64,000 nucleotides of DNA from Arcobacter sp. F155 (lineage in GTDB: Bacteria > Campylobacterota > Campylobacteria > Campylobacterales > Arcobacteraceae), in assembly GCF_004116455.1 (NCBI RefSeq), contig NZ_PDJU01000007.1:1-64000 (forward strand), read 5' to 3'. A program made the position numbers and the translations under genes. Position 1 is the first letter of the stretch. Each line of letters begins with the position of its first letter. The notes below the pieces were generated by a model, which was given only the letters and a program-made list of their open reading frames with translations, ran no database searches and was not told the origin of the DNA. This document shows, piece after piece, positions 16,258 through 25,690 of this stretch.

Positions 16258-18363
16258 ATGAAAATTTCCAATTTTATTTCAAAGTCAATATTCTTAGTCT
16301 CTATTATCTCTGTTATCTTTGTTCTTCTTGTAACTATTTTACTTCAATACAATAACTTTCAAAAAGAGAGTGGTGAAATAAAAAAAACCTACTTAAAGCA
16401 AAAGAAAAAGCATCTTGAAAAAGAAGTAGAAAAAGTATATAACTATATACAATTCAAAGAAAAAGAGATAAATGAAAAGTTAAAAATAGAACTAAAACAA
16501 AAAGTTGATAACGCTTATAACACGGCCATGTTTATCTATAAACAATATAAAAATAAAAAAAGTGATGATGAAATAAAAGAGCTTATTGTTAATGTTTTAA
16601 AAAACTATAGTTTTTCAAATGAAAGAAGCTACTACTTTATAAATAGCAATGATGGAAGAGCTATCTTATTTAATAAAAACGACTATCTAAATACTTACAA
16701 ACATATATGGAATATGTATGACTCAAAGGGTGAATACATAATTAGAAAACAAAGTGCTATTGCATTAAAAAAAGGCTCTGGCTTTGTTAAAAACCATTTT
16801 GTAAAACCAGATATTAAAAACTCAAAGCAGTTTCCTAAACTTTCATATATTAGAAATTTTGAGCCTTTTAATTGGCACATTGGAACAGGGGAATATTTAG
16901 ATGATGTTGAAGAATTAGCAAAAGATGAGATTCTAAACTATATAGCTTCAATAAGATATGAAGAGAGTGGATACATTTTTCTTAATACCATTTATAAAAA
17001 GGCTTTAATTTTTAATGGGAAAAAACAATTACCTGCAATTGAATACCCAAATTACGAACTATTAAAAAAACAACTAGATGCTTCTTCAAAAAAAGAAGGT
17101 GGTTTTATAAAATACAAATTTAAAAAACTTGATTCAAAAGAAGAGTATGGAAAAATTGCTTTTGTAAAAAGATTTGAAAAATGGGGCTGGATAATTGGAA
17201 CAGGTGCATATATTGATGAAATAGATGAGATTATAGAACAGAAAAAACTATTTTTAAAAAATAGTGTATTTTTCCAGTTGGAGTTAGGATTTTTATTTAT
17301 TCTTTTTATCATTCTTGTTATCTATTTTATCTCTCAAAAAACATCTTCTTTAATAAATAGTCATATAGAAAATTTTATTAATGAGTTTGATATAGCAACA
17401 AAAGAGTTTAAAAAAATAAATGTACATAATCTAGCATATAAAGAGTTTAAGACTTTAGCTAAGAATTTAAATAAAATATTAGAACAAAGAAATAGTGATT
17501 ATGAAAAACTTGAAAACTATAATAAGATTTTAAATGAACATGTAATTAGTTCTACTACTGATTTAAAAGGAGTAATCACTGATGTATCACAAGCCTTTTG
17601 TGATATTACAGGATACACAAAAGAAGAGTTAATAGGAAAATCACATAATATAATTAGGCATCCAGATATTGAAAACAGCTTCTATCAAAATATCTGGAAA
17701 GAGTTAGAAAAGAATAATGTTTTTAAAGGTGAAATAAAAAACATAAAAAAAGACGGTGAAGTATATTGGGTAGACATAATTATTCAACCAATATATGAAA
17801 ACAATACAAAAATCGGATATACAGCAATCAAACACGATATAACAGATAAAAAAAGAATTGAAGATTATTCAATAACAGATGAATTAACAAAACTTTACAA
17901 TAGAAGATATTTTAATAGTAAGATAGAAGATGGTATAAAAATAGCAAAAGAGAAAAATAGTTTATTTTCTTTATTTATGATTGATATAGATTACTTCAAA
18001 GACTATAATGATACCTATGGACATCAGCAAGGTGATGAAGCACTATATAAAGTAGCAAATACGTTAAAAGAGTTTTTTAAAGGTTTTGATTCTTATAGCT
18101 TTAGACTTGGTGGAGAAGAGTTTGCTGTTTTACTATATCCTAAGAGTAAAGAAGAGGCAATAACACTAGCTACAGAGTTTAAAGAGAGAGTTAAAAACCT
18201 TCATATTAGACATGATAGCAGTAAAGTTTCTTCATTTATAACAGTATCTTGTGGAGTTGCTTTTTTAGAAGAAGATATGAAAAGTAAAGAGTTTTATATA
18301 TGTGCAGATAAGGCTTTATATAAAGCCAAAGAGTCAGGAAGAGATAAAGTCTCTACCTTTTAA
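16258..18363 (+). CDS. Cache-PAS-GGDEF diguanylate cyclase
   Basis: 701-residue membrane enzyme that would make c-di-GMP. A membrane segment at about 12-30, two tandem sCache_2-like periplasmic units (each ending in a WHIGTGEYLDD or WIIGTGAYIDE motif, to about 330), a second membrane segment at about 338-358, a PAS domain (about 430-545) and a GGDEF domain with an intact active site RLGGEEF at about residue 619. The RxxD product-inhibition site is not present at the usual distance, so feedback inhibition may be weak. The gene ends within 4 bases of the convergent GGDEF-EAL gene stop. The upstream promoter suggests a leaderless mRNA. Confidence 0.92.
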   Translation: MKISNFISKSIFLVSIISVIFVLLVTILLQYNNFQKESGEIKKTYLKQKKKHLEKEVEKVYNYIQFKEKEINEKLKIELKQKVDNAYNTAMFIYKQYKNKKSDDEIKELIVNVLKNYSFSNERSYYFINSNDGRAILFNKNDYLNTYKHIWNMYDSKGEYIIRKQSAIALKKGSGFVKNHFVKPDIKNSKQFPKLSYIRNFEPFNWHIGTGEYLDDVEELAKDEILNYIASIRYEESGYIFLNTIYKKALIFNGKKQLPAIEYPNYELLKKQLDASSKKEGGFIKYKFKKLDSKEEYGKIAFVKRFEKWGWIIGTGAYIDEIDEIIEQKKLFLKNSVFFQLELGFLFILFIILVIYFISQKTSSLINSHIENFINEFDIATKEFKKINVHNLAYKEFKTLAKNLNKILEQRNSDYEKLENYNKILNEHVISSTTDLKGVITDVSQAFCDITGYTKEELIGKSHNIIRHPDIENSFYQNIWKELEKNNVFKGEIKNIKKDGEVYWVDIIIQPIYENNTKIGYTAIKHDITDKKRIEDYSITDELTKLYNRRYFNSKIEDGIKIAKEKNSLFSLFMIDIDYFKDYNDTYGHQQGDEALYKVANTLKEFFKGFDSYSFRLGGEEFAVLLYPKSKEEAITLATEFKERVKNLHIRHDSSKVSSFITVSCGVAFLEEDMKSKEFYICADKALYKAKESGRDKVSTF

Positions 18364-21206
18364 ATATCACTCTTTTCTAGAAGTGTTTTAGTATCATTGA
18401 ATGTTAAAGGTTTAGAGAATAAGTAACCTTGTCCCATATTACAATCAATCCCTTTTAAATACTCTTCTTGCTCTTCATACTCAATTCCCTCAGCAATAAC
18501 ACTATAACCTAAACTTTTTGCAAGGGCAACAATTGCTGTTGAGATTTGTACATTGCCATGATCCTTTGGAGTACCATCAATAAATGCTTTATCAACTTTA
18601 ATTACATCAATAGGAAGTTTTGTAAGATAACTCATAGATGAATATCCTGTTCCAAAGTCATCAATTGAGAATCTAAAACCTAACTCTCTTAACTTATTCA
18701 TACTATCCATATTTGTTTGAGTAAACTCCATCATATATCGTTCTGTAACTTCTAGTTCTATTTCATTTGGTTTTAGATTAAACATTTTAACAATTCTAAA
18801 AACATCGTCAACAAAGTTTTTATCTTTAAACTGAACACTTGAAATATTTATAGCCATATATCTAAGAGTTGGGTTAATCTTCTTAAACTCAACAAAATCT
18901 TTACAGGCAGTTTTAAAAATATATTTTCCTATATCTATAATCATCCCCGTATCTTCTGCAATAGTTATAAATTTATCAGGTCTAATAAATCCTATTTCTG
19001 GGTGTTCCCATCTAACTAAAGCTTCAAAAGAAACGATCTCTTTTGTATCTAATAGATATTGAGGTTGATAACATAAATAGAGTTCTTCCCTTTGAAGTAC
19101 TCCTTTTAATGCTTGTTCAATAGATAGTTGTTCATGTACATCAATTGATAATTGTTTATCATAGTATTGGAAATTATTCTTTCCTTTCTCTTTTGCATGA
19201 TACATTGCAGTATCAGCATTTTTAATTAAAGTTGAGATATCAGTTCCATCATCTGGATACATTGATACTCCAATACTTGCACTTGTATTTAGAACATGAC
19301 CTTTTACTTTTATAGGTTCTTTAATTATCTCTAAAATTCTTTCACAAACATAGCCTGCTGCTTTTTTAGTTCTACTTGAATCTAATGTAACAATAAATTC
19401 ATCACCACCCATTCTTGATACAGAATCAGTACCTCTTAATACCTTTTGTAATCTTTTTGCTAATACTTTTAATAACTCATCTCCCGTTTGATGACCTAAA
19501 GTATCGTTGATAATTTTAAATCTATCTAAATCAATAAACAGTACAAAAATATTTAAATCATTTCTTTTTGCAACTGAAATTGAATAAGATAAATCCTCTT
19601 CTAATTTTGCTCTATTTGGAAGTTTTGTTAAAGGGTCATGATATGCTAAGAAGTCTGCTTTTTCTTGAGTTTCTATAATCTCTTTTAGGTTTGTATGAAC
19701 TGCAATAAATCTACTAAATTTACCATTTTTATCTTTTATTGCTGTAATATTTAACCAAATAGGAATAATCTCTCCATCTCTTCTTCTATCGTAGATTTTA
19801 CCTCTCCAATAGCCATTGTCAATAATAGAACTCCACATTTTGCTATAGAATACTTTATCATGACGACCAGATTGTAAAATAGTTGGAGTCATTCCAATTA
19901 ACTCAGATTTATCATAACCTGTAATATTTTCAAAGGCACTATTTACAGTAATGATTTTTTTGTCTCCATCACAAATTAAAATCCCCTCTTGAACATTATC
20001 AAAGGCAATAGAAGAAAGCTCTAAGTTCTCTTTTTGTTTTACATACTTTGTAATATCAAGTTTAATAGCAAGGTAATTAACTATTTTATTGTTAAGTAAA
20101 ATAGGTACAATAGAAGCTTTTTCATAGAAAATTGTTCCATCTTTTCTTTTATTTATAAACTCACCTTCCCACTTTTCACCTTTTTCAAGCTTCTTATTTA
20201 ACTCTTCATAGATTTTACTCTCTGTAGAACCAGAACTTAAGAATCTTGGATTATGACCTAATACTTCTTCTTTATCATATCCACTATTATGCTCAAAGTT
20301 TTCATTTACATAAATTATATTTTGGTCTGGGTCTGTAAGAATTATTGAGTTATCAGAGTTTTCTACAGCGTACTTAAAGCCTAATAACTCATTTTTTATT
20401 TTTCTAGTTTTCCTATGTTCAAAATAGATAACAATAATCATAAAAATTAAAAATAAGAAAAATACTGATGCAATAATTAACTGCATTAACATTTTTTTGT
20501 TATAACTATCAATTAAGAAAATATCTACTTTATTTAATTTTTTAGCTAAATCTAATTCACTTACTTTCTTATTGATTTCATTGATTTTTTCTATTTTTTC
20601 TATTGTTTTTTTAGTGTGAATATATAAAAGTTCTAATCTTTTATCTCTGTTTTTTTCTGATAATTTATGAATTGCTTCTAAGTTTTTAGCTAGTAGTTTT
20701 TTATTGTCATTTATATTAATAAAACTCTGCATTAATATAAAAAGAGTCTGGTTAATTAAAACCTTATCTTCATTAGCAAGTTTGCTTTTATTAAAATACT
20801 GGTTTAAATCATAGATAAAATAAATTGAGCTTAAATTAGAAGCTTGTAAGGATTTATATCTTTCTATATATTCTAATTTTTCAGTAAATAGTCCATGGGC
20901 TTCTGCTAGTTCAATATAAACAATATGAGAAAACTCTGTTTTAATTTCACTTGATAAGATATCATCAATTATTCGATTAAACTCTTTTGTGTTATTAACT
21001 ATTTCATCAAAATTTACAAACTTATCTTGTTTCTCTAAAAAATTATCTAAATATAAATTTATAAATTTTAAGTCATTTATACCTTTTTTATATAAACTAT
21101 AGTTTTTGATACTATTTTCTATATGGTATAAATATATAAAAAGAGAGCCAATGAAGAAAGTAAATAAAACTAACTTCATTTCAAAGGTTTTAAAAAGTTT
21201 TTTCAT
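18360..21206 (-). CDS. PAS-PAS-GGDEF-EAL c-di-GMP turnover protein
   Basis: 948 residues. Two membrane segments (about 10-26 and 240-262) enclose a helical, four-helix-bundle-like sensor region. Two PAS domains (about 275-395 and 400-515), then GGDEF (SRMGGDEFIV, with an intact RGTD inhibition site) and EAL (ALVRWEHPE, ITEDTG-like IAEDTG, SIDDFGTGYSS, IAEGIE). Both catalytic sites look complete, so it could be a cyclase, a phosphodiesterase or switch between them. The ATG directly abuts the stop codon of the di-heme peroxidase gene, so the two are co-transcribed and probably coupled. It converges on the 16258-18363 cyclase. Confidence 0.93.
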   Translation of the reverse strand: MKKLFKTFEMKLVLFTFFIGSLFIYLYHIENSIKNYSLYKKGINDLKFINLYLDNFLEKQDKFVNFDEIVNNTKEFNRIIDDILSSEIKTEFSHIVYIELAEAHGLFTEKLEYIERYKSLQASNLSSIYFIYDLNQYFNKSKLANEDKVLINQTLFILMQSFININDNKKLLAKNLEAIHKLSEKNRDKRLELLYIHTKKTIEKIEKINEINKKVSELDLAKKLNKVDIFLIDSYNKKMLMQLIIASVFFLFLIFMIIVIYFEHRKTRKIKNELLGFKYAVENSDNSIILTDPDQNIIYVNENFEHNSGYDKEEVLGHNPRFLSSGSTESKIYEELNKKLEKGEKWEGEFINKRKDGTIFYEKASIVPILLNNKIVNYLAIKLDITKYVKQKENLELSSIAFDNVQEGILICDGDKKIITVNSAFENITGYDKSELIGMTPTILQSGRHDKVFYSKMWSSIIDNGYWRGKIYDRRRDGEIIPIWLNITAIKDKNGKFSRFIAVHTNLKEIIETQEKADFLAYHDPLTKLPNRAKLEEDLSYSISVAKRNDLNIFVLFIDLDRFKIINDTLGHQTGDELLKVLAKRLQKVLRGTDSVSRMGGDEFIVTLDSSRTKKAAGYVCERILEIIKEPIKVKGHVLNTSASIGVSMYPDDGTDISTLIKNADTAMYHAKEKGKNNFQYYDKQLSIDVHEQLSIEQALKGVLQREELYLCYQPQYLLDTKEIVSFEALVRWEHPEIGFIRPDKFITIAEDTGMIIDIGKYIFKTACKDFVEFKKINPTLRYMAINISSVQFKDKNFVDDVFRIVKMFNLKPNEIELEVTERYMMEFTQTNMDSMNKLRELGFRFSIDDFGTGYSSMSYLTKLPIDVIKVDKAFIDGTPKDHGNVQISTAIVALAKSLGYSVIAEGIEYEEQEEYLKGIDCNMGQGYLFSKPLTFNDTKTLLEKSDI

Positions 21207-22115
21207 CTATTCTATTATTTTTAATTCCCCATTTAATGTTTTTAGAAATGCTACAATTTTTTCTATTTCTAAATCTGTAACAGGTCTACCTAACTGTACT
21301 AATGCCATAGTTTTTACTGCTTCTTTTAAATCGTAGTATCTACCATCATGAAAGTATGGTGCAGTTAAACTTATATTTCTTAATGTTGGTACTTTAAAAT
21401 AATACTTGTCCAACTCATTTTTAGTAACATTATATTTACCTAGGTTTTTACTGTCAACATCTATAAGCATTCCAAACTTACTATATAAGTTTCCACCAAT
21501 ATTTACACCATTATGACAAGAGATACAACCTTTATTTTTAAATAACTCAAAGCCCTCTTTCTCAAAAGAGTTTATTGCATTCTCATCACCTTTTAAATAT
21601 CTATCAAAAGCAGAATTAGGAGTAATTAATGTTTTTTCAAACTCAGCAATTGCATCTACAAGATTTTCTTTTGTAATTCCATCTTCATATATAGCTTTAA
21701 AACTTTTTTCATAAGAACTTGTTTTTAAAACCTCTAAAAGTTTAGTAAAATCATGGCCCATCTCAATTGGATTTTCAATAGGTCCTTTAGCTTGTTCTGC
21801 TAGATCTTTTGCTCTTCCATCCCAAAATTGTCTAAAATTAAATACAGAATTTAAAACTGTTGGAGCGTTTATATCCCCTAGTTTCCCATCTATCCCAACA
21901 GAAAATTTTAGTCCATCATCTCCACCTTTAGTTAAATCATGACAGCTTGCACAAGAGATACTATTATCCTTTGAAAGTCTTTTTTCAAAGAAGAGTTTTT
22001 TCCCTAAAATAGCTTTATTATAATCATATTCAAGTTTTAAAGGAATTGGTTCAATACTTGAAGCAAGAAGTGTTAGCGTAAGAAAGTTGAAAAGAAATAT
22101 TTTTTTGAAAAACAA
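21207..22115 (-). CDS. Di-heme cytochrome c peroxidase family protein
   Basis: Periplasmic di-heme enzyme of the bacterial cytochrome c peroxidase/MauG family, which reduces hydrogen peroxide with electrons from cytochrome c. 302 residues with a signal peptide (about 1-19) and two heme-binding motifs, CASCH (55-59) and CISCH (197-201). The family motifs VLNSVFNFRQFWDGRA, PIENPIEMG and VPTLRNISLTAPYFHDG are clear. It starts at TTG six bases after AAGG. The promoter region is shared with the divergent flavodoxin gene and carries a CG-rich palindrome. A c-di-GMP gene follows with no gap, an unusual partner. Confidence 0.93.
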   Translation of the reverse strand: MFFKKIFLFNFLTLTLLASSIEPIPLKLEYDYNKAILGKKLFFEKRLSKDNSISCASCHDLTKGGDDGLKFSVGIDGKLGDINAPTVLNSVFNFRQFWDGRAKDLAEQAKGPIENPIEMGHDFTKLLEVLKTSSYEKSFKAIYEDGITKENLVDAIAEFEKTLITPNSAFDRYLKGDENAINSFEKEGFELFKNKGCISCHNGVNIGGNLYSKFGMLIDVDSKNLGKYNVTKNELDKYYFKVPTLRNISLTAPYFHDGRYYDLKEAVKTMALVQLGRPVTDLEIEKIVAFLKTLNGELKIIE

Positions 22116-22136
22116 TTAAAACCTTAGCTTATATAT

Positions 22137-22150
22137 TAATTCGCGAATTA
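22137..22150. promoter_or_regulatory. Candidate operator palindrome between peroxidase and flavodoxin genes
   Basis: TAATTCGCGAATTA is a perfect 14-base palindrome with a CGCG centre, striking in such AT-rich DNA. It lies over the likely -35 region of the peroxidase gene and about 45 bases upstream of the predicted flavodoxin start site. The regulator is unknown. Confidence 0.5.
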
Positions 22151-22175
22151 TAACAAAAAAAAACAAAAATTTTGA

Positions 22176-22181
22176 TATAAT
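22176..22181 (+). promoter_or_regulatory. Flavodoxin -10 box
   Basis: A perfect TATAAT lies 25 bases upstream of the flavodoxin ATG. No convincing -35 hexamer is seen; the upstream region is A-rich. Confidence 0.5.
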
Positions 22182-22206
22182 AATAAAAAATCATCAAGGA
22201 TTATCT

Positions 22207-22704
22207 ATGAAAAATATAGCAATTTTTTATGCTAGCAATACGGGTAATACAAAAGAGATTGCAAAGCAGATTTCAAAAAGTTTAGATGGTATAAAAGAGT
22301 ATGATCTAAAAGTTACAGGTTGCGAATATATGCAAGACTATGAAAATATAATCCTTGGTGTATCCACTTGGGAAGAAGGTAGAATGCAAGATGACTGGGA
22401 AAAGGTCTGGAATCAGTTTTCAAAAATAAATTTTAAAAATAAAAAAGTTGCAATATTTGGCTTAGGAAATCAAAAAAAATATAAAAATAATTTTCTAGAT
22501 GCCATGGGTAAAATTTATTTACAACTTATTAAAGCAAATGCTCAAGTTATAGGTTTTACTTCTACTTTAGGATATGAATTTGAAAAATCAGATGCAGTTA
22601 TTAAAAACTCTTTTGTAGGATTAGCACTTGATATTGAAAATGATGAAAATTATTCAGAAAAAATAGAGGATTGGACGAAAGTTTTAAAAAATGAGTTTAA
22701 ATAG
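22207..22704 (+). CDS. Flavodoxin
   Basis: 165-residue long-chain flavodoxin, a soluble FMN electron carrier. The phosphate-binding loop ASNTGNTKEIA is at about 9-19, the FMN-stacking loop is STWEEGRMQDDW, and FGLGNQ and GFTSTLGYEF follow. In this phylum flavodoxin typically takes electrons from pyruvate:acceptor oxidoreductase. ATG with AAGGA. It faces the peroxidase gene across a shared promoter region and is followed by a hairpin terminator and the convergent fur gene. Confidence 0.94.
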   Translation: MKNIAIFYASNTGNTKEIAKQISKSLDGIKEYDLKVTGCEYMQDYENIILGVSTWEEGRMQDDWEKVWNQFSKINFKNKKVAIFGLGNQKKYKNNFLDAMGKIYLQLIKANAQVIGFTSTLGYEFEKSDAVIKNSFVGLALDIENDENYSEKIEDWTKVLKNEFK

Positions 22705-22721
22705 GAAAAGTATTCCTATTT
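22699..22721. terminator. Bidirectional terminator between flavodoxin and fur
   Basis: A perfect 9-base stem, AAATAGGAA / TTCCTATTT, with a five-base loop. A-rich and T-rich flanks serve both directions. It overlaps the flavodoxin stop codon and ends just before the fur stop. Confidence 0.75.
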
Positions 22722-23162
22722 TTACTCTTGACAATCTGGACAAGTACCATAAAGTTGCATAGAGTGACTAGTGATTTTAAACTTGTTCTTCTTAGCAATT
22801 CTGTCTTGTCTTTTTTCAATTTCATCATCTAAGAACTCAATAATCTTTCCACAAGATGTACAAATTAGATGATCATGATGCTCTTTTTTATTACTCTCAT
22901 ACTTCTTACCATCTACACCAAAATTAATTGATGCAATTAAATTAACTTCTTCTAGAAAACTTAGTGCTCTATAAACAGTAGCAATACCTATATTAGAGTC
23001 TGGATTAGTTGTTTTAATCAGATTATAAATTTCCTCAGCAGTTAAGTGGTCATCAGCGTGAAGTAAAACATTTAGAACAATTTCTCTTTGCTCTGTATAT
23101 TTTAAACCTTTTTGTTTAACAATTTTTTTCAGTTCATCAATTACTTCATTGCTATCTGCCAT
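22722..23162 (-). CDS. fur: Ferric uptake regulator
   Basis: Fur-family metal-dependent repressor, 146 residues. N-terminal winged helix with LKYTEQREIVLNVLL and IGIATVYRALSFLEE; C-terminal dimerisation and metal domain with HDHLICTSCGKIIEF and CPDCQE, giving the CxxC pairs of a structural zinc site. The ATG at 23162 follows AAGGG; a TTG one codon upstream is also possible. It sits divergently from feoAB, whose promoter has a Fur box, which supports true Fur over PerR, though PerR cannot be fully excluded from sequence alone. Confidence 0.9.
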   Translation of the reverse strand: MADSNEVIDELKKIVKQKGLKYTEQREIVLNVLLHADDHLTAEEIYNLIKTTNPDSNIGIATVYRALSFLEEVNLIASINFGVDGKKYESNKKEHHDHLICTSCGKIIEFLDDEIEKRQDRIAKKNKFKITSHSMQLYGTCPDCQE

Positions 23163-23183
23163 CAATCTACCCTTAAATATTTT

Positions 23184-23213
23184 ATTATATAATTATTGCA
23201 CAAAACAGTTCAA
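23184..23213 (-). promoter_or_regulatory. fur promoter
   Basis: On the minus strand TTGAAC (23213-23208), an 18-base spacer, and a perfect TATAAT (23189-23184), about 22 bases before the fur start. No Fur box overlaps it. Confidence 0.55.
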
Positions 23214-23323
23214 TTTTACTTAAACTCTTTCACAAATAGCATTAATTTTAGTTATATTACACCAAAAACTCTTCATAGCAAAGAAATTAATTTAATATTT
23301 TAAGTATTTTTTCAGTACTATTG

Positions 23324-23342
23324 ACTAATGATAATCATTATT
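23324..23342. promoter_or_regulatory. Fur box upstream of feoAB
   Basis: ACTAATGATAATCATTATT matches the classical 19-base Fur consensus GATAATGATAATCATTATC at 16 of 19 positions and holds a 15-base perfect palindrome. It ends 15 bases before the feoA TTG. A TACTAT at 23316-23321 could be the -10 box, which would put Fur over the start site. Iron-replete repression of feoAB follows from this. Confidence 0.85.
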
Positions 23343-23357
23343 AATGAAGGACCTTAA

Positions 23358-23594
23358 TTGTATTTAAATGAACTATCTAAAAATGAGTGTGCGAAAATTA
23401 TTTCTATCTCATGTACAGATAAACTAAAAGCAAGACTTAACTCTTTTGGTATTACAAGAAATTCAGAAGTAGTAGTTATAGAGCAAACCTTATCAAAAAA
23501 CACAATCGAAATAAAAGTAAATAATACAAAGATTGCCTTACGAAAATCAGAAGCAAGATATATTGAAGTAGAGAAACTATCATGCAAAAACTAA
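23358..23594 (+). CDS. feoA: Ferrous iron transport accessory protein FeoA
   Basis: 78-residue SH3-like FeoA protein that assists FeoB in ferrous iron uptake. The family pattern is visible: an N-terminal MYLNELSKNECAKI, then RLNSFGITRNSEVVV and IALRKSEARYIEV. It starts at TTG, seven bases after AAGGA. The last 13 bases overlap feoB, so the two are translated together. It is directly behind the Fur box. Confidence 0.88.
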   Translation: MYLNELSKNECAKIISISCTDKLKARLNSFGITRNSEVVVIEQTLSKNTIEIKVNNTKIALRKSEARYIEVEKLSCKN

Positions 23595-25690
23595 TTAAAA
23601 TTGCCCTTGTTGGGCAACCAAATGTTGGTAAGTCTATGCTTATCAACTCAATTTCAAACTCAAAATTAAAAGTAGGAAACTTTTCAGGTGTAACTGTTGA
23701 GAAAACTGTAGTTGAATTTGAGTATGAAAACTATCTTTTAGAAATTACAGACTTACCTGGTTCTTACTCTTTAAGTGATTATACTCTAGAAGAGAAAGTG
23801 ACAAAAAATTATTTACAAGATAGTGATTACGATATTATTCTAAATGTTGTTGACTCAACAAACTTAGAGAGAAATCTTTATTTAACAACAGAACTTTTAG
23901 AACTTGACAAAAAAATGGTTATTGCTTTAAACATGAGTGATGAAGCAAAAAAAGAGAATATCACTATAGATGAGGAGCAACTAAGTAAAATACTTGGCAA
24001 ACCTTGTATTAAAACATCTGCAAAAAACAAACAAGGTGTAGATGAGTTAATTAAAAACTTAATAAAAAAATTTGAAACTAAAAAACTTGAATCAAAACTT
24101 ATTTTTTCTGATGTTATTGAAGAAGAGATTTCAAATATTTGTAAACTATTAAAAGAAAAAAACTTCCCTTCAGATGTACCATATAGAGATTTAGCAGTTA
24201 AGCTTTTAAAAGAAAATAAACAAACCTTTCTAAAGTTCCACAATGAGCCAATATGGATAGAGTTACAACCTTTAGTAAATAACTCTTTTGAACATCTATA
24301 TATTCACTTTCATACTAAAAATATGCAAGATATTTTTGATGATGAAAAGTTTGCTTTTGCAAAAGGTGCAGTAAAAGAGACTGTTACTTTAAATGAAAAA
24401 ATTGAAGATAAATCTTTAAGTGATAAAATTGATAATATTCTAATCAATAAGTTTGTTGGACTTCCTATTTTCTTATTTTTAATGTGGGTTTTATTTCAAT
24501 TAACCTTTGAACTTGGAAATATTCCAATGGATATTATTGATTCATTTTTTGCAAGCTTAATTGATAGTACAAAAAATGCTTTAGGGGATAATCAAATCTC
24601 CTCAGTAATAGCAGATGGTGCAATTGCAGGAGTTGGTTCTGTAATTTTATTCTTACCAAATATTGTGATTTTATTCTTTGGAATTGCCCTTTTAGAAACA
24701 ACAGGTTATATGAGTAGAGTTGCTTTCTTACTTGATGGCTTCTTTCATAAATTTGGTTTACATGGAAAATCATTTATTCCTCTTGTTACAGGATTTGGAT
24801 GTTCAGTTCCAGCTTATATGGCAGCTAGAACTTTAAAAAATGAAAAAGATAGATTATTAACTCTTTTCATCATAGGGTTTATGTCTTGTGGAGCTAGGCT
24901 TCCTATTTATGTTCTATTTACTGGAGCATTCTTTTCTAAAGAGAATGCAGGAAATATTCTATTTCTAATCTATATTAGTGGTGCACTTCTAGGTTTATTA
25001 GCTGCAAAAGTTTTAACTGTAACTGCATTTAAAAATGAAGATGAACCTTTTGTTATGGAAATGCCAAAATATAGAATGCCTTCATTTAAACTTATATGGC
25101 ATACAGTTTCAAATCAAGCCTTAATGTACTTAAAAAAAGCAGGTACTTTTATCCTTGCAGCTTCTATTTTAATTTGGTTTGCTTCAAACTATCCTAAGCA
25201 TTTAGAGTATGAAGAGATGGTTAATACAAAAATAGAACAAGCTTCTAGTATAAATGAAATTGAGAAACTTGAAAATGAGTTAGCTTTATACAATCTTGAA
25301 AACTCTTATTTAGGTAAAATTGGTAAGTTTTCTCAACCCTTATTTGAACCACTTGGGTTTGATTGGAGAATGACAGTTGCACTTGAAACAGGACTTGCAG
25401 CAAAAGAGATTGTTGTCTCAACTTTAGGTATTTTATATGGTTTAGGTGAAGATAATTCAGAAGAGAGTGATACACTTATAAATAAAGTAAAAGCAAATAT
25501 TCCTTTTGTTTCGGCAATATCATTTATTGTATTTGTTATGATTTATTTACCTTGCTTAGCTGCTTCAATGGTATTTGCAAAAGAGGCTGGAGGTTGGAAG
25601 TATCTGGTTTATCTATTTGTTTTCACAACTGTAACAGCGTGGATACTGTCATTTATAGCTTATAATGTGGCAAAAGTAATAGTTAGTTAA
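23582..25690 (+). CDS. feoB: Ferrous iron transporter FeoB
   Basis: 702-residue inner-membrane Fe(II) transporter with a cytoplasmic GTPase domain. G1 is GQPNVGKS at 11-18, with DLPG (G3), NMSD (G4) and TSAKNKQG (G5). The membrane part begins at about residue 290 with several hydrophobic segments, including the gate motif GFGCSVPAYMAAR and GFMSCGARLPIY. Length is usual. Expression should be Fur-controlled through the box upstream of feoA. Its stop codon lies inside a long perfect palindrome shared with the next convergent gene. Confidence 0.96.
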   Translation: MQKLIKIALVGQPNVGKSMLINSISNSKLKVGNFSGVTVEKTVVEFEYENYLLEITDLPGSYSLSDYTLEEKVTKNYLQDSDYDIILNVVDSTNLERNLYLTTELLELDKKMVIALNMSDEAKKENITIDEEQLSKILGKPCIKTSAKNKQGVDELIKNLIKKFETKKLESKLIFSDVIEEEISNICKLLKEKNFPSDVPYRDLAVKLLKENKQTFLKFHNEPIWIELQPLVNNSFEHLYIHFHTKNMQDIFDDEKFAFAKGAVKETVTLNEKIEDKSLSDKIDNILINKFVGLPIFLFLMWVLFQLTFELGNIPMDIIDSFFASLIDSTKNALGDNQISSVIADGAIAGVGSVILFLPNIVILFFGIALLETTGYMSRVAFLLDGFFHKFGLHGKSFIPLVTGFGCSVPAYMAARTLKNEKDRLLTLFIIGFMSCGARLPIYVLFTGAFFSKENAGNILFLIYISGALLGLLAAKVLTVTAFKNEDEPFVMEMPKYRMPSFKLIWHTVSNQALMYLKKAGTFILAASILIWFASNYPKHLEYEEMVNTKIEQASSINEIEKLENELALYNLENSYLGKIGKFSQPLFEPLGFDWRMTVALETGLAAKEIVVSTLGILYGLGEDNSEESDTLINKVKANIPFVSAISFIVFVMIYLPCLAASMVFAKEAGGWKYLVYLFVFTTVTAWILSFIAYNVAKVIVS

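Noticed and set aside
23878-24243. 121-codon minus-strand open frame inside feoB
   Set aside because: Lies wholly within the conserved FeoB GTPase region and has no start signals.
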